Positions 25,141-37,166 of a DNA stretch of 64,000 nucleotides are shown here, in pieces. The position numbers and the translations under genes were made by a program. The notes under the pieces are model-generated. The model did no database searches. It was given only the letters and a program-made list of their open reading frames with translations, and was not told where the DNA came from. Numbering within the stretch: position 1 is the stretch's first letter; each line of letters opens with the position of its first letter. The DNA is from Chrysomallon squamiferum. Lineage: Eukaryota; Mollusca; Gastropoda; Neomphalida; Peltospiridae. The DNA lies in assembly GCA_012295275.1 (NCBI GenBank), contig CM022670.1:19845698-19909697 (forward strand), given 5' to 3'.

Positions 25141-25286
25141 CACGCGACCTGTGTTGTGTCTTTCTTTTAACCACATTTATTGTCCTCTGACAATATGTAT
25201 TATGGCTGAAAGTTTATCATTATGTTAGATATATGTATTTATCACTCCATATTTTAGCTGGGAAAATCATACACATTTAATCTTCA

Positions 25287-25325
<39 letters not shown>

Positions 25326-26232
25326 CCAATTAATAAAAATAATTACAATAAAATATTTCATACCCTGTCACTCATATATATGTACATGTTTATCCTGCGA
25401 TTTGTGTGTATGTGTGTGTGCGTGTGTGTGTGTGTGTGTTGTTCAAAGTTACTTATTTAGTGTTTAATGCTGGTTTTGATCTTTAATACAGTTTTGAAAA
25501 CAGCTGTCATTTACAAAATAACAAATAAACTGTAATTATTTAAGAACCATTTTTTATTAATGTATAACGACAATGAAACTATTATTATTACTATTATTAT
25601 TATTATTTGAATATTAAATGTGTTATCAACTGATAACATGATACATATACAGCATGTATATTTTAATTTATTTATTTTAAATTATAGCCTTATTAGAAAA
25701 AAAAAAAAAAAAAAAAAAAAAATTAAACGCAAAAGAAAGAAATGTTTTATCCCCTACTTATTGTGACACTGATCAGTGATATTTCTGCAAGAGCTCTTTT
25801 TAGTATTCAGTTATTTATTACCCCTCATACATTAACGTTTGTAATAACTTTTTAAAGAATGTATGACATTATTTACACACTTCTATTTATTTATTTATTT
25901 TTGTTTATATTTTTATTTCTTAAACCGAACTTTCAATCCCCACTATCGTTTTATGTTTAATAATATCAATCACTCAGTAATAATAATAATAATAATAATA
26001 ACAACAATAATAATAATAATAATAATAATAATAATTTAAAATTATTTGCCTATTCATAGTAACATATTAACAGATCGATGTTCTATTATATAAATTTAAA
26101 AACAACAACAACAACAACAAAAACCTTCATATATATTTACTTTAATAAAATTTGCCTGTATGTGTTTGCATATCTCTCTATAATAGCATAAAAAGAAAAA
26201 GGAAAAATAATTATTTAGTGCACCGGTGCTGT
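25141..26232. other. Shared intergenic region with microsatellites
   Basis: Lies between the divergent TMEM59 and GNAT-PARP genes. It contains (AAT)n at 25289-25321, (GT)n at about 25405-25440, poly(A) at about 25699-25721, (AAT)n at 25978-26034 and (AAC)n at 26101-26120. No exon was seen. Confidence 0.6.
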
Positions 26233-26340
26233 AAATGATATTTTGTAGTAGTATTGCTACTAATAATTAATTGCTGCAGCTACAGTAAAATGATATTTTG
26301 TAGTAGTATTGCTACTAATAATTAATTGCTGCAGCTACAG
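26233..26340 (+). repeat. Perfect 55-bp tandem duplication
   Basis: Copy 1 begins at 26233 and copy 2 at 26288. They are identical over 53 bases. Each unit contains the hairpin TAGTAG-TATTG-CTACTA and the palindrome GCTGCAGC. It lies 230 bases upstream of the GNAT-PARP start codon, in its likely promoter. Confidence 0.96.
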
Positions 26341-26569
26341 AAACAGCAGCATTTAAATAATAATAAATAAATCAATTACGATGACATGGTCTATAGGTGT
26401 AACACATATTTAAGTTAGACGACAGTCTATTAGTTTAGTAATTTTATTATGGAAATAATAATAAAACATAGGCATAAACGTACACCATCAAATCGGATTA
26501 CGAAAATAACCGAGAGGTGCCGACAACAAAGTACTTGACGATTCTCTGCGGTACTGTTTTGTTGACAAA

Positions 26570-29500
26570 ATGTCGGATATGGAGAATGTTTCTGCAAACG
26601 AATATAGACATGAAGCAAAGTGTAAAATGGAAACCGATTTTCAGAATAATTCATTTGCTCAGTCTATCGAATATCGAATTATGTCTGGATCACAGATAGA
26701 TGCAAAACAGTGTTTCACTGACTTAAATGGCCAAAAAGTGAAAGCAGTACCAGTTTTAGTTGATTTTAGAAGATTGCTTCAGCTTGGAAATGCCGACTAC
26801 AAAAATGGAATCATTGATGGCGTATGATAGAACATATTTTGATTTAAATTCCCCTATCCCCGTTTACATTGTTTAGGACACATATTTAGGAAACAAAATA
26901 AAATAAATAACAATCTTTTTTTGATACACTGAAAATCCGTTATGAGCACATACTGATACTGATGATGAATTTGAAAATGTATAAATTTATTAGTGTTTAC
27001 AAAAGTTAAATAATTGAAAAATTAATAATAGAGAATGTTTAAGTGACCCATATCTTATTTGTCCTAAATATTATTTTCACTTTTTTCAAATTAGAATCAA
27101 TACATATTATTAAATTTTATTGTATAATACTGTTATACGTTTTCATAATATTACTAATAACTTATTTTTTCATTGTTAAGTTTTGTATTTTGACAGATAT
27201 CCAACAGAGATCTCCTTCATGCTGTTGTTGGATTGTATGATGTTTCATTATCAGAAATGACACCCGATGTTCTCTATTCAACAATTTGTGAAAAGTGGGC
27301 CAGAACAATTGTTTTAGTACGAGACACTCAAGGTACATAGTGAAAGATTATTTATTCAGTGAAATCCAATTTTACTTAACAGGTTTTTGATAAAACAAAA
27401 GTGTATTCATCAGATGTATTCAATTATTTTTGATTAGATATATTTTAAATGGAAAAAATATAGAAAGAAAATAATAATAATAAAAAATATAAATACTTTA
27501 TGTAAGTGTGAACTGGTGTGTGTGCTTATGTAAATATGTGCGCCCAATGTCTGAGATAAATATTTTGGAAATGATTTAACATAAATAAATCTATTGAATT
27601 CCTCATCATCTATTTCTTATTATCCTTACATTTTATTAATCAGAAATACTAGAAAAATTAAAAATAAGAAGAATGTATCTGGAATAGGAGAACAAAATGA
27701 TTTAGTGTCAGTTGAGGTACCTTCCACTAACCTAGAGAAAAAGGACCAAACTGTTGCCAATGGAGATAAGGACACTTATGAACCAGAAGAAAGCAAGCCA
27801 AGTATCTTCACTGGAGTCTTTAGTGACACAGAGGATGATGAAGAAGAAGAAGATGAAAGGTGAATGATGATGAACATGATGATGATAATTTCTTAGCCAG
27901 TTAGAGACATAATTTTATGTTGTGCTGGTTATTCATTCAGACATTCCAGCCCAGTCTCTGTCATTTAAAGATTATATCTGCAAAACTCAAAAACATCTAT
28001 AAATAATTGGTTCTGAAAATTACCATCCCAGTAGTTAATTGGAAATAAGAAAAAATTCTATTTACTAAAAATTAAAATTAAAATTAAATTAATGATTGAT
28101 TATTCATTTATTATTATTTCAATTATTGTTAATGTTGAATAAAAAAATTTTGATGATTTTAATTTTAAAATTGTTAATATTATTTATTTATTTATTTTGA
28201 ATATTTAGTGAAGAAGAAGATTTTTCTATTGGAATTAACAAATTTATAAAGGAAGCTTCAGAAAGGAGTAAAAGGAGGAAAGAAACAATAGAAATTAAAG
28301 AAGAAGATATTGGTGTGGAAAGTAGATTGCTTGCTTGTGCTACATTTGAAAAGAAATATATGTAAGTAAAACTGATTATCTGTGTCAAGGTTAAAATATA
28401 AATAAGCCTGGAGGTAAAAGAAACCAAAATTATTTGAATGAATATAAATAAATAACAATATAAAAGTAGGAGTATGCGTTCATCTTTCCTTCATTCCAGT
28501 TTATTTCTGTTTTAATTTTTCATTCTTCTTCCTTATCCCTGTGTATCTCTGGGAAGTATTACAACTAAAAATGTACCATTATTTAATATTAATTTCAGTT
28601 AGTAGAACATTTTTTAAAAAGTCAGAGTTGTCAAAATACAATTTACAGATACATGTTAAAATACTTAATATATTAAAGATAGTATGATAATTCCTTTTTT
28701 GAAATTCATTTTTCTTTTTAGAAATCATAAAGAACTTGTAATTCATTTGACTTTGATCAGTGTCAGACAAAAGTTCAGGAACTATGGAATTGGCAGATAT
28801 CTTCTTTCAGCAAGTAGCATTGATAGATCTATGATAAATCAAGGGATTTGCATGATTCCCTCCTCACAACTATTTAAAAAAATATATATTACATTTAATA
28901 AATGTAAAATTTAATCCAGTGAAAAAATGTAATGAATCAATATTTTCTTTTTACTTCTATTTATTAAAAAACCCAACAACAACTGATCTAGCTCTTCTTA
29001 ATGTTAACTAGAACATTTCTTATTATCTTAAAAATGGAGTAAATAAATAAATAAATAAATAAAAAGTATTCTCATCCATAGTGAAAATGCAGTATCATTA
29101 AAACAATGTTTTTTTTTCATTGTTGACTAATTTAACTGATGTTTTGTCAGTCCATATATTCATTCAGTTTATTTATTTTCTATAGCTTGTCACATCACAA
29201 AGTATAATAGGTTCATATGTTGCTGTTGTTGTCCATGCAGATAATTCTGCTGTCAATTTTTTTGCAAAGTATGGATTTTCTGATGATTTTGTCTTAAATA
29301 GCAGATTCAGGTGAGTTAACTTTACCAGTTTTAAGTAGATCCTGATTTATTTTCTTCTTTTTTAATAAAATAAAACAACAAGGAACCACTGATAACAAAA
29401 ATATAAACAAAATATACTGATTAACAAATTAAAAACATGAAGAAATATGACTACACAATTATAATTGAATAAAGTTATGAAAATTATTTTTAAATCGAAA

Positions 29501-29883
29501 TATTTTCATTATGATTTTATTAGAAAAGAGTAAAAAAAAATTATTCTTCTTCTCTCTGTCTTATATCCATAAAAAATAAAAATATTTCAATGTCTTAAAA
29601 AATCTGGAAAAATAATATTTTTTGTTTCTGTCTGAAATAGATTTTTAAAATTATGTTTGTATTCATTTCAGTGAACTTGCAGAGCAGTTCACAAACTGTA
29701 CTCTGATGTGTTATCTACCAGGATTTTCAGGTAAAATCAAATATTGCACCTGTTCAGGTAAAAATTGGTACAATAAACTAAGAGGATCTAATGGTTTTTT
29801 CTGTTGTTACATCGAACAGATTAAAATTTCATGATCTCTGTTTCAGCTACATTTTTATTTCTTTATTTACTAGTATTTATTTA

Positions 29884-29947
<64 letters not shown>

Positions 29948-32900
29948 TATGATTATATTTTTAAGTTTCAAAATGTTGTATAAATACTTTTTATGTTGTT
30001 TCAGGTAGTAAACTGCTGAAAACTTCTTATGTACCAGGAATCGAATTCTTTGAACTTGAAATGGAATTTAATAAATGGTGATTTTTTTGGGTACTATTAA
30101 ACAGTTTTATTTATTTTATATATTGCATTTTCTTTCTCTTTTTTTTCATTCTTTCTTTCTTACTTTTTTCTTTTAGTTTTGAGATTTATTTTATTGGTGT
30201 TTTTAAATATATATATTTTTTTCATTACATTTTAAATTTATTGTATTGTATTGTATTGTATTCTTTATATGTTAAGATCATACTTTTTTATTTTAATCCT
30301 AGTATCACAGTACACTGAATTTGTTATTGCATTATTGTAGCCTGCTGGTATTGCCTGTTGATAGACAAGAGTTACCATGCACTTTTTTCTCTCTTTTTTT
30401 TATATTTGTCTTGATTGTGATTTTTGTTGTATATTGTTTTGTTTATTATGTTTTTTTTATTTTTTTTTTACAGGAAAAACAAAACTCTGGAGTCATATCA
30501 AGCTCAGGTTGGTCTGGTTATGAGAATGAAACATGAAATTTTGCAGCTCAAATCTATTGTAAGTAATTTAATGATTTACTGCAAATTGAACACTGTGTAT
30601 TATTTATGCCCATATAGTTTTAAAAAAATAAAAGAAAGAAAAAAAATCTCCTAAACATTAGAGATACAATTATTATAGCTTTTATATTAAGTACAGAAAC
30701 ACAATTATTCCACATCACCCCTTTTTTGAAGATAATTTTTGTCCAAGTTCAAAAGTTAGCATCATTTTACACTAAATATTGTTATTGATAAGTTTTTGTT
30801 TTAGGTAACAACTCAGTCAGATCTTTTATCAAAAATTGCAAGGGAAAATAATAAACTGAAAATGGAAAAACTGGCCATTGGTATGTTTATTTTTAGTGAG
30901 ATTCATTATTTAATATTAATTTATGAAACCCATTCTTTTTTCTTCTTTTCTTTTTATAATATCTAGTTTACTTTAAAGATCATTGAAATGAATATTATAA
31001 ATGTTTCAAAACATTTAAATTGTCACATTTGATGGATTTATATTTTTATTATTTTTCAAAAATATATTTTGTATCTGAACATTATAATTATTATGATGTT
31101 AACTTATATCTTTGTCAGAATAAAGGTATATTTATTTATTTTATTTTATTTTATTTTTTTTTTTTTCTCTATATTTAATATTCATTTTTCTAATGTAGAA
31201 AAGGAGTTTTTCACGTACAAACTGTCAACATCCGACTCTCAGTCAGCTGCTCTGAACAGACAACTACTTGAATTAAGTGACCATGGTCAGTCTTAACAAT
31301 TTTAACTATAGACCACAGGATCAGTCCTCCTCAGTTACTTGATCTGGTCAATTACCATTCTTGCCATTATTCTTCTTTTTAACATTTGTCGGATACTCTA
31401 AGTGAGTTTTCTGATAACTGTAATTTAAAGTTGTAAACCATGGCCAGTGAAGTATAGTTTCCTATCTATAGGAATGTTTATATAAAAGATCTTATGCTGC
31501 TAACTGAAAAGTGTTGTGTAAGAACCTTCACAAGAGTTGTATCATCATTAGATAAAAACCACATTACTAAATTCTTAGTATGATTACAGTATACCAAATG
31601 TTTAATTATCATTAAATTTCCACATCTAAATAATCTGTGTCCTTAAAATGACCTTTTCTTATTAAATATAATTCTGTAATGTTGTTATGGTTTAAAAATG
31701 GTAATAGTTGAAATGACTGTTATAAAAATAGTTATAATAAATATTTAGTGTTTATTAATGACACTAACGTTGTTCTGGTACTGTAACATTCATAACTGCT
31801 TTACTTTATCATGATGATTATTAGGACTATTTTTGTTGCCTTATTTTTATCATCAAGCAACAGGAAAACTTTTTGTTAGTCAGTTTGACTGGTTATTCTT
31901 ATGAACTGATATAAATATTGGTTTTTATCATTTTCAGATGAGGATGACAATGATGATATTTGTACTGAGGAGTTGATTGAAGATCTTCAGAGACAGGTTG
32001 ACATGTTGCAGGCAGGTTTACAGGGAAAATATCTGCATGCTGTTAGCAGCAATGGTAGCAACACACACAAAGTTACTTCCATAGGTCAGTTACTATTTAT
32101 TTAAAATATCAGTAAAATAAAATAAAGAGCATTAAGTATTTATATAAAATAAGCAAGAAAAGATATTTACATCTTGTATCTTTTAGCGTATCAGAATATG
32201 TGGTCAATGATATCAGAAATATTTTCAATATTTCAGGTGCTTCGAATTACGTATCATTTCCAAGTGCATGTGTTCGAAGTCAGCAAGAACCATATGATCT
32301 CACACAAGATGCAACTGACTTTTATAACATCACTGAGAAATTTATAGAGTCAATGAAAGAAGATCTGAATGTTAAAATATCTTACGAAGTGACCTCTGTA
32401 GTGAAGGTATGACTATAATGATACTACATCATAAATAAATTCCAATTTAGTATTATTTGATATAATTTATGATACTTTGAAATTGATTTTACACTGTTAA
32501 CTCAGATATTATGATATGATAAATACAGCCTTGATCATTAGCAAATAAAAGTTAAGAAATATATATATAATTATAATCTTGACATTGTTTTAATAAGCTT
32601 CATGTCTGGTAAAAAAAAAAAAAAAATGTTTAATAGCCAGATATAAATAAGATGTCAGTATTGATAAAAGTTTATTTTATTAAAAAATAATGTTTTTATA
32701 AGGAACAAATTAAGGATTCTGAAACATTTAGTAGATAAAATGCATAACAATTAACTTTTGTTAATAGTAGTAATAATATTTTGTCCTCTACATCTTTCAG
32801 GCAACATTAACAGAAGCTGTGAAAGAAAATTTCAGCAAAAGTATAGAAAAACTTCACAATTCTGACTTGGTGACAGAACTATACTATTGTGGTTCTTTGG

Positions 32901-34307
32901 AGAAGCCACACAGAATACCAGAGATTCTGAAGTTTGGCTTTTCTGAAGAAGGTAAACTTGAAAACTTGCACTAGAACCACAGAACAAAACACATTGTGCT
33001 TTTTGCTGGATATTATTATTATCATTAATCTTCTTCTTATTATAGTTGTTTGAACTGTTTTTATTATAACTACTTATATTATTATATAATTTAGAATTTA
33101 AAAAAAAAAGTATTTTTGTTGACTAAATTCCAATGATGGGTACAGGTGAAACCAATAGGTTTTTTTTGTTCATTCTGTATAACCAGGAAAAAGCTGTGCT
33201 TTCTTTACTTTCTGTTTATAGCTGATTCTATTACTAACATCTTCATCTATTTACAATGATGGCATTTTCCACAGCAATGTAAACAGTGCTGGCATGTTTG
33301 CAATTCAGTTCTGATAACAATTTAAAAATGTTAAAAAAAAAGAAATAAAAAAGAAAAACAAAAAATAATTTTATATAAAATAAATATTGCCACAAAGAAA
33401 ATTAAAGTAATAGAATTAGTGTTTATTTATTTCCTTTTGTTTGTAGATTTCTCTTATGGGGAATATGGAAGAGGTCTTTACTTCTCAAAATACCCTTCCA
33501 CTGCTGCACAGTTTTCTGCAGTAAGTACACCATCTATAAATTAATTTATATTCATTTGTTTAACGAGTTTAATACTTTTATACAAACTATTTGTTTATTT
33601 TTACATTTATTTAACATTTTGTTTAACAGAATGTAGTAATTTTTTATCAGTAGAAAATAAAATGCCTCAAGTTTACTCATTTCTAGTTGATGTTGTTTTT
33701 GTTTTTATAGGTTATCATGATACCAAAACTCTAAACTCAAAAAAGCTTTGTGTTAATGCATTTAACTGTCACTCAGTGAGATTGCTACGAATAATTAAAA
33801 TGCTGTGAGATCTTCTTAAACAAATATTCATAAATTTAATTTACAGCTTGGGAAATTGCTGGTTGTTGAGGTGGGTCTTGGTTCTGTAGAAACCTGTACA
33901 AAATTTGAACGCACAAAGAAACAACCAAATGATGGTTTTGACAGCATTATAGTAAGCGTTTTTTAAATTTAATCTTTGTTTTGTATTATTTCAGTTCCTT
34001 AAAGAGATGAGCATTGTATTTATCTTGAATTTTTAATGCCATTTTACATTACAAAAAAAAAAGAGAATTAATATTAGGATCTTTTTATTTGTTAGTTAAT
34101 TAGTTTTATTTCTTTCACTTTTACATGAACCAAGTAAAGGAATGAACTAGATTAAGTTCTAAGTCGATGGCAAAATTATATTAATAAAAGACACAGATAA
34201 AATCAATTACAACTTAAAACTTAAATTTTTAATATTACTTGTGCTTTTTGGTTTGTTGGTTAGTTGGTTGAGTTGTTTTTATTTATTTATTTATTTATTT
34301 ATTTATA

Positions 34308-34343
<36 letters not shown>

Positions 34344-34612
34344 TATTTATGTAAGTATGTATGTATTTTTATATTTATTTATTTATGTATTTATGTATTT
34401 ATGTATTTATGTATTTATTTATGTATTTATTTATTATTTCAGTTTAAGTTTTTTGAAGAAGAATTACTTCACTTGTTTGTGTTTTTTAGACTCCTGGCCG
34501 GCTGAGTAAGAATGTCACCACAGATGATATTTCTCTTCACCAAGAGTACATCATTTTTGACTACATGCAAGTTAAACCAATCTGCCTTATCTGTTACCAG
34601 CCTACAACTTGA
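26570..34612 (+). CDS. GNAT acetyltransferase-like / coiled-coil / PARP-like fusion protein (17 exons)
   Basis: Exons: 26570-26821, 27197-27332, 27644-27859, 28209-28361, 28722-28809, 29186-29310, 29672-29730, 30005-30077, 30474-30558, 30805-30880, 31199-31285, 31938-32084, 32237-32406, 32801-32951, 33447-33520, 33847-33951, 34490-34612. All junctions agree in phase except exon 2/3, where one base is lacking; corrected, the product is about 706 residues. An in-frame TAA at 26507 fixes the start. The N-terminal half carries GNAT motif A (VRQKFRNYGIGRYLL, exon 5) and motif B (DNSAVNFFAKYGF, exon 6), preceded by an acidic linker. Exons 9-12 look coiled-coil. Exons 13-17 read as a PARP catalytic fold: YYCGS in place of the HGT/HGS motif, YGRGLYFS (Tyr618), DGFDSII, and QEYIIFDYMQVKPICLICY with Glu685 at the catalytic Glu position. 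The usual His is Cys (about 586). GNAT enzymes transfer acetyl from acetyl-CoA; PARPs transfer ADP-ribose from NAD+. Substrates are unknown. Intron 5 is GC-AG. Confidence 0.88.
29886..29946 (+). repeat. (ATT)n microsatellite in a GNAT-PARP intron
   Basis: About 20 ATT units inside the intron between exons 7 and 8. It is short of both splice sites. Confidence 0.95.
34276..34440 (+). repeat. (TTTA)n/(TGTATTTA)n microsatellite in the last GNAT-PARP intron
   Basis: A (TTTA)n tract that changes into a TGTATTTA repeat, ending about 50 bases before the exon 17 acceptor. The hydrophobic ORF across it is an artefact. Confidence 0.9.
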
Positions 34613-34875
34613 ACACTTCCCATCTCATCAATATTCATTGTTTCCAACAACAAAAAAACAACATTTCACAATATTCTGATGTTATAATCCTTGAAATAAA
34701 TCAAATAGCCAGGAGAAAAAAAAGTAAAATTTTAGGAAATATTATGGCCATAGGATTTCCTACGGCAGTTTTACTATTAATATTTCCAGAACTGCAGCAA
34801 TTTATTGGTTAATGTTTGTTGCTGTAACAATTGAAGTTGTATTACATATGCATTATATTTGCAAGAAAACTGCAC

Positions 34876-34881
34876 AATAAA
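34876..34881 (+). promoter_or_regulatory. Polyadenylation signal of the GNAT-PARP gene
   Basis: AATAAA 264 bases after the TGA stop, followed by TTGTCTGATATATTTT, a T/GT-rich downstream element. A second AATAAA lies near 34997. Confidence 0.6.
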
Positions 34882-35087
34882 TATGATAAATTGTCTGATA
34901 TATTTTATTACATATTGTATCTTTTAGTATTGTATGTGCTTGCTATACTATTTCAGACCTACATAGCATGTTATTCGTAGTACATTCCAACCAATAAAAT
35001 TATTTAAAATGCTAATGTAAAAATTAAATTTTGGGTTAGAAGATGTTATATGTTGAAGGATAAGCATGCTAAAATGAAAAGAAAAAA

Positions 35088-35128
<41 letters not shown>

Positions 35129-35430
35129 TATCTTCATGAGTAGGATGAGTGAGACCCAAATCTGAAGTGTTTCGCAAAGTTGATTTATTTATTTATTTAT
35201 TATTAATATAATTAATTTAATATTTAGAAGGTAAATGAATTCTTTTATGTAATATTACCTCAATGTATTTTAAAAATGAAATTGTGTCATGTTGTGAGAG
35301 AGGAATATCATTAAAACATGTTCATGGGCTACTCTGACCAATTATTAGAAACATGCTTTGTACCAAAAACAGAAAAGGACATCCATGTATTTGTTAGTTA
35401 CAGGGAATTACTAGAAACAAAAATTATTAA

Positions 35431-35470
<40 letters not shown>

Positions 35471-36896
35471 TGTTTTTGTATTATGAATAAATAAAGCATT
35501 AATCTCTTCAAAATTATAGATCCAAACAGTACAAAATGTTTTGAAAATTTTTGTTCAGCATAATTTGTTATACAAAATTCATTAGTAAAAATGTATATAT
35601 TGTGATCATAACATAATTTTTTTCTGCTCAAACCAATACAGCATTATTTAGATAGATTAATACATTTATAACTTTTATTATTTATACTGCTATGCAATTG
35701 ATGTATGTGGATAAACTTGCCATATTCACTTTTGTGATAACAGTATTTTTAACTGCCAGAATTCTTATTTTTCTATGTTATTTTGTGATGTAATTCAAAA
35801 TAGACTTAAATCAGTTTAAAAACCAAACACTGAAAAGAAATGCATTCACATATATCTTTATATGTGCATGTCTAAATACACACTCTCATAGAAAAACACA
35901 AAAGCATACCCACATAGAAATAATTTTGAGTGTGTGCATGTGCACGTGTGCATACGCATTATTACATATTCAGTAAATGTAAAACCTTTCCTGCTCACTT
36001 TTTTCTCTCTATCACTTTTCTATATATTAATAGGTATTCAGTTTATGTTAAACAATTATTTTATTTTATTTATTTATATGTTTTTGAATTGTACTAATTA
36101 TTGTTATTACTTTTTAAAATATCATTTAAATGTTTTGTACATCAAATATATTTTTAAGAGTATAATTATACATTCTTCCGTCCATACATCCAGTTGTGTT
36201 ATTTCATTAATGGATACTGTAATGTAGTACATAAAACTAGTTATACATTTATTATTAGTTATAAAATTATAGTCACCATTTAAATCTTTTATTACTTAGT
36301 TACATGATAATTTATATTTTAATTAACTTTGAATGTTCATAATACATGAATATTGTTTATAATGACCATTCTAACATACACAAACAATTGACCAATAAAA
36401 TAAAGTTTTAATATTTTCCTGTTTTGTTGTTTCATTTATGTACAATATTAATAACAAAACATGACATCAAAATTTGTAATTTTTATTAAAATTATAATAT
36501 GTAGTGTGTATGCTATGAGATGGTTGAATCAAAAATGGATGAATTAACTTAATTGTTTTTTATTTAATGAATTTTTAAATGATTAAATATATATATATAT
36601 ATATAAATATTGATTTATTTATGTATTTATTTATTTTCAAGAGGGATAATTAATTATTGATGCAAAATTCCCAAAAGAAAGAGCCAAGAATACACTGATT
36701 TTCTGTTTCAAACAGTTCCGCCTTTATTTCTGACAAATATGCATGCAGTACCAGTCGACTGTTGTCCGTGACAATTACAACGCCATTTACGTACTGATGT
36801 CAGTGCGATTAGTATTAAATACCAAATTTAAATATTGTTTTTGAAAGATATGTTGTTCTTATAAAATACCCATCACCAAAATTGATTCCTTTCAAC
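34882..36896. other. Intergenic region between the GNAT-PARP and myristoyl/Ubl genes
   Basis: About 2 kb with (AT)n runs at 35092-35120, 35437-35466 and 36589-36604 and (TTTA)n at 35182-35200. No exon was recognised; the ORFs at 35398-35631 and 35934-36227 are AT-rich hydrophobic translations. Promoter elements of the next gene should lie in the last few hundred bases, where 36710-36800 is less AT-rich. Confidence 0.5.
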
Positions 36897-37112
36897 ATGG
36901 GAAGTGGCAGTAGCCGGGAACCTGTTGTAGGAGCACCTGCTAATCCAAGAGTAGTTTACGCAGACCAACTTTCGAAACGAGAAAAGAAAGTAATTAATCG
37001 TAAAATTATGTCGATTTTTTTTTTTACATATTAATATTTAGTGATATGATGTATTTAGCACACTTATGTCTTAAAATATTTGAACTAATTCAATTATCAT
37101 CCATCTATTAAA

Positions 37113-37166
<54 letters not shown>

